A stretch of 64,000 bases of DNA, from the NCBI GenBank assembly GCA_023953835.1, contig JAMLJB010000001.1:3197501-3261500 (forward strand), in the 5' to 3' direction. This document shows, piece after piece, positions 60,766-64,000 of this stretch. The notes beneath the pieces were generated by a model that saw only the letters and a list, made by a program, of their open reading frames with translations, was not told where the DNA came from and did no database searches. This DNA comes from Rhizobiaceae bacterium. Lineage in GTDB: Bacteria; Pseudomonadota; Alphaproteobacteria; Rhizobiales; Rhizobiaceae. Position numbers and translations under genes: made by a program. Position 1 is the first letter of the stretch. Every line of letters starts with the position of its first letter.

Positions 60766-61655
60766 GCCACCCTCCCCAGAATGCGGGCAGTGACCTCGGC
60801 GCTCATCCGCGCGCTGTCCTCGCGCGTCTTGAGAAGGCAGAGCAGCGTTTCGTGCACCAGTTCGGGCCGGTCGTGCAGGTTGGCAATGTCCAGCCCGACG
60901 AGAGCCGCCGTCCAGTCCAGCGTTTCCGCTACGCCCGGAACCTTGCGCAGTTCCTCCTTGCGGATGCCCTCGACCATGCGCGCGATCTGCAGTGCAAGCG
61001 TGGTGCCCGCACGCGGAATGCGCGCCATGATGATGCGCGCCTCGCGCTCCGCGTCGGGATAGTCGACATAGTGATACAGGCAGCGGCGGCGCAACGCGTC
61101 GGACAATTCGCGCGTGCCGTTGGAGGTCAGCACCACGTGCGGAATGGCTGCGGCCTCGATCGTGCCAAGCTCGGGGATCGAAACCTGCCAGTCGGAAAGA
61201 AGCTCCAGAAGGAATGCCTCGAACTCCTCATCGGCCCGGTCGATCTCGTCGATCAGCAGCACCGGAGGCTCGGGGCGGCGGATGGCGGCAAGCAGCGGCC
61301 GCTCCAGCAGGTAGCGCTCGGAAAAGACTTCGTCCTCGATGCGGGAGAGGTCCTGGCCCGGGCCGGAAGCGACCCGCAGCGCTTCGATGGCCAGAAGCTG
61401 CCTCTGGTAGTTCCATTCGTAGAGCGCCGCCGACTGGTCCAGACCCTCATAGCATTGGAGCCGTATCAGTTCGGCGCCGTGGACCGAAGCCAGCGCCTTG
61501 GCCACCTCGGTCTTGCCGACGCCTGCTTCGCCTTCGAGCAGCAAGGGCCGTTTCAGCAGTTGCATGATCGAAATCGCCGTCGCCAGTTCCGTGTCGGCGA
61601 TGTAGCCGGCAGCGGTGAGGCGCTGGGCGATGTCGTCGCGGGAGAGCGAGGTCAT
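60762..61655 (-). CDS. coxD: CoxD, MoxR-type AAA+ ATPase
   Basis: A 297-residue AAA+ chaperone that in Afipia carboxidovorans is needed to insert sulfur and copper at the active site. Walker A is LLEGEAGVGKTEVAKAL at about residue 40; Walker B is PVLLIDEIDRADEEFEAFLLELL; sensor 1 is VVLTSNGTRELSDALRRRCL. The ATG at MTSLSRDD is 1 bp after the coxL stop. An open frame of 33 codons upstream lies within coxL and is ignored. Confidence 0.93.
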   Translation of the reverse strand: MTSLSRDDIAQRLTAAGYIADTELATAISIMQLLKRPLLLEGEAGVGKTEVAKALASVHGAELIRLQCYEGLDQSAALYEWNYQRQLLAIEALRVASGPGQDLSRIEDEVFSERYLLERPLLAAIRRPEPPVLLIDEIDRADEEFEAFLLELLSDWQVSIPELGTIEAAAIPHVVLTSNGTRELSDALRRRCLYHYVDYPDAEREARIIMARIPRAGTTLALQIARMVEGIRKEELRKVPGVAETLDWTAALVGLDIANLHDRPELVHETLLCLLKTREDSARMSAEVTARILGRVA

Positions 61656-61656
61656 G

Positions 61657-64000
61657 CTACCCCACCGCGCCCAGTTCCTTCGCGGCTTTCCAGTTGCGCC
61701 AGAAGTCGTGCGGCATCTGGATATGCGTCGCGCCGAGGAACGCGAAGGCGTCATTCACCGCGTTGGAGAAGCACGGCACGCCGCCAACATTCGGGCTCTC
61801 GCCCACGCCCTTCGCGCCGATGGGGTGGTGCGGCGAGGGCGTGACGGTGAAGTCCGTCTCCCACTTCGGTGCTTCCACTGCGGTCGGCAGGAAGAAGTCC
61901 ATAAACGAGCCGGTGGTGACGTTGCCGCTGTCGTCGTATTTGATCTCCTGACCCATCGCAATGGCGAAGGCTTCCGTCAGGCCGCCGTGCACCTGGCCCT
62001 CGATGATCATGGGGTTGATGCGCGTGCCACAATCGTCGAGCGCATAGAAGCGGCGGACCTTGTAGACGCCCGTATCGACATCGATGTCCATGACGCAGAT
62101 ATAAGCGCCAAAGGGATAGGTCATGTTGGGTGGATCGTAGTAACTCACGGCTTCGAGGCCGGGCTCCATGCCGGGCGGCGGGGAATTGTAGGCGATCCAG
62201 CAAATGTCCTTCATGCCGAGGAATTTCTCCGGCAGGCCCTTCACGCGAAATCCGTCGATGTCCCATTCGAGGTCGTCCTCGTGAACCTCCAGCTTGTAGG
62301 AGGCGATCATCTGGGCCTTTGCCTTGATCTTGCGCGCGGCCATGGCAATGGCCGCTCCCGCAACCGGGGTGGAACGCGAGCCGTAGGTGCCGAGACCGTA
62401 AGGCGCGGTGTCGGTGTTTCCCTCCTCGACCATGATGTCGTCGGCGGGAATGCCGATCTCGGTGGCGATGATCTGCGCCCAGGTCGTTTCGTGGCCCTGG
62501 CCCTGCGATTTCGTGCCCATGCGCGCGATGCCCGCGCCGGTCGGATGCAGGCGGATTTCGCAGCTATCGAACATCGCGATGCCGAGAATGTCGCAATTCT
62601 TCGACGGACCTGCGCCGACGATTTCCGTGAAGAAGGAAATGCCGATGCCCATGATCTCGCGTGTCTCGCCGCGCTTGAACGCCGCGCGCTTCTCGGCCTG
62701 CTCCTTGCGCAGTTCCGCATACTGGACCGTCTCCATCGCCTTCTTCATGGCGGTGTGATAGTCGCCGGAGTCATATTCCCAGCCGAGCGCCGAATTGTAC
62801 GGAAACTGCTCCGGCCTGATGAAGTTCTTCAGCCGCAGTTCCGCCGGGTCCATGTTGAGCTTCTGCGCGAGAATATCCATCGCCCGCTCGATGCAATAGG
62901 CGGCCTCCGTAACGCGGAATGAGCAGCGATAGGCGACGCCGCCCGGAGCCTTGTTGGTGTAGACGCCGTCGACGGCCAGATGCGCGACGGGAAAGTCGTA
63001 GGAGCCGGTGACGATGTTAAAGAAGCCCGCCGGCCATTTGGACGGGTCTGCGCAGGCGTCGAATGCGCCATGGTCGGCCAGCACGTGAACGCGCAGGCCC
63101 GTGACCTTGCCTTCCTTCGTCGCGGCGATTTCGGTGGTCATGTGATAGTCGCGGGCAAAGGAGGTGGCGGTCAGGTTCTCGATCCTGTCCTCCACCCATT
63201 TGACCGGCTTGCCGGTGACGATGGAAGCGACCGCCGCGCAGATATAGCCGGGATAGGCACCGACCTTGTTGCCGAAACCGCCGCCGATGTCCGGCGCGAT
63301 GACATGGATCTTCTGTTCGGGGATCTTGGCGATCAGCGACACCACGGTGCGGATGACATGCGGAGCCTGAAATGTTCCGTAGATTGTCAGTTCGCCCTTC
63401 ACCTTGTCGAAGGAGCACAGGCACTGACAGGTTTCGAGCGGTGACGGATGCGTGCGGTGGTAGGAGATCATCTCCTTGATCGTCACGTCCGCCTTGCGGA
63501 ACGCGGCGTCGGTCAGGTCCTTGTCGCCGACAGCCCACTCGAAAATGTGGTTGTGGTGCTTGCGCGGACCATGTGCGCCGTCCTTCTTGTCCTTGATGTC
63601 CTCGCGCAGCACAGGCGCGTCGGCATCCATGGCGTGGAATGGATCGACCAGGGTGGGCAGTTCCTCATACTCGACCTCGACGGCGGCCACACCGTCATCC
63701 GCCGCATAGCGGTCGGTCGCGACAACGAAGGCGACTTCCTGGTTCTGGAACAGCACCTTGCCGTCGGCCAGCACCATCTGCACATCGCCGGCCAGCGTCG
63801 GCATCCAGGCGAGATTGACGGTCTTGAGCGTCTCGGCGGTGATGACGGCGAGCACGCCCGGCACTTTCAGCGCCTTTTCGGTGTCGATGGATTTGACGCG
63901 CGCATGCGCATGCGGTGAGCGGACGAAATCGCCGTGCAGCATGCCGGGCAGCTTGATATCGTCGACATACTGGCCCTTGCCCTGCGTGAAGCGGATGTCC
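61657..64000 (-). CDS. coxL: CoxL, large molybdopterin subunit of form I CO dehydrogenase (5' end missing)
   Basis: About 780 residues of the xanthine-dehydrogenase-family large subunit; the start lies beyond the right edge, with visible translation beginning DIRFTQGKGQYVDDIKLPGM. AYRCSFR at 62914-62934 fits the form I signature AYxCSFR, where the cysteine binds the copper of the Cu-Mo centre; form II proteins read AYRGAGR. The catalytic glutamate is in KGVGESPNVGGVP near the C-terminus, and molybdopterin contacts include IGGGFGNKVGAY. It oxidises CO to CO2 with CoxM (FAD) and CoxS (2Fe-2S), which should lie just outside the window. Followed directly by coxD-E-F-G. Confidence 0.95.
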   Translation of the reverse strand, partial: DIRFTQGKGQYVDDIKLPGMLHGDFVRSPHAHARVKSIDTEKALKVPGVLAVITAETLKTVNLAWMPTLAGDVQMVLADGKVLFQNQEVAFVVATDRYAADDGVAAVEVEYEELPTLVDPFHAMDADAPVLREDIKDKKDGAHGPRKHHNHIFEWAVGDKDLTDAAFRKADVTIKEMISYHRTHPSPLETCQCLCSFDKVKGELTIYGTFQAPHVIRTVVSLIAKIPEQKIHVIAPDIGGGFGNKVGAYPGYICAAVASIVTGKPVKWVEDRIENLTATSFARDYHMTTEIAATKEGKVTGLRVHVLADHGAFDACADPSKWPAGFFNIVTGSYDFPVAHLAVDGVYTNKAPGGVAYRCSFRVTEAAYCIERAMDILAQKLNMDPAELRLKNFIRPEQFPYNSALGWEYDSGDYHTAMKKAMETVQYAELRKEQAEKRAAFKRGETREIMGIGISFFTEIVGAGPSKNCDILGIAMFDSCEIRLHPTGAGIARMGTKSQGQGHETTWAQIIATEIGIPADDIMVEEGNTDTAPYGLGTYGSRSTPVAGAAIAMAARKIKAKAQMIASYKLEVHEDDLEWDIDGFRVKGLPEKFLGMKDICWIAYNSPPPGMEPGLEAVSYYDPPNMTYPFGAYICVMDIDVDTGVYKVRRFYALDDCGTRINPMIIEGQVHGGLTEAFAIAMGQEIKYDDSGNVTTGSFMDFFLPTAVEAPKWETDFTVTPSPHHPIGAKGVGESPNVGGVPCFSNAVNDAFAFLGATHIQMPHDFWRNWKAAKELGAVG

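Overview
The window looks like chromosomal DNA of a high-GC alphaproteobacterium of the order Hyphomicrobiales (Rhizobiales), most likely a Mesorhizobium/Aminobacter-type Phyllobacteriaceae. The evidence is gene content and order: a LdtR-type MarR regulator beside a DUF6163 gene and an L,D-transpeptidase; glyA-nrdR-ribD-ribE-ribH-nusB; a bamE/UQCC-chaperone/DUF177-plsX-fabH-ihfA-merR block; a Mg-type HemB; and a perfect CtrA-type TTAA-N7-TTAAC site. Genus and species cannot be fixed by reading alone. No insertion sequence, phage gene or CRISPR array was seen.

Layout. 1-7 kb: a truncated moaA, small housekeeping genes, an orphan MsrQ haem subunit, a large periplasmic L,D-transpeptidase, a cyclopropane-fatty-acid synthase and two very small envelope genes. 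7.1-11.5 kb: an RND efflux adaptor and pump. 11.5-29.6 kb: a divergently arranged catabolic locus. The leftward operon encodes a split transketolase, a zinc alcohol dehydrogenase, a DUF1537 four-carbon acid-sugar kinase and a class II aldolase/decarboxylase. The rightward operon encodes a TorT-like binding protein with an RbsA/RbsC-type ABC importer, hydantoinase/oxoprolinase A and B subunits, a class III aminotransferase, a GntR/FCD regulator, a second class II aldolase and an FGGY kinase. A 559-bp AT-rich region with repeated GATATATC palindromes separates the two operons. This locus is the best candidate for an undescribed system: it looks like import and breakdown of a nitrogen-containing, sugar-acid-like compound of unknown identity.

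29.6-56 kb is mostly core genome: an unrecognised membrane protein, tRNA-Val(CAC), HAD phosphatase, bpt, sthA, an RDD protein, hemB, 3-hydroxyisobutyryl-CoA hydrolase, DUF6163, ldtR, a Tat-exported L,D-transpeptidase, ddl, a Na+/H+ antiporter, glyA-nrdR-ribDEH-nusB, an MFS transporter, the proton-pumping pyrophosphatase hppA, bamE, then the phospholipid and fatty-acid genes, ihfA, a MerR regulator and tRNA-Pro(GGG).

56-64 kb: a PaiB-like flavoprotein, a ChaC-like cyclotransferase and a small lipoprotein, followed on the minus strand by coxL-coxD-coxE-coxF-coxG. CoxL runs off the right edge and carries AYRCSFR, which fits the AYxCSFR signature of form I aerobic carbon monoxide dehydrogenase, so the organism probably oxidises CO. 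Many genes within operons overlap by 4 bp or are 1-12 bp apart, indicating translational coupling.
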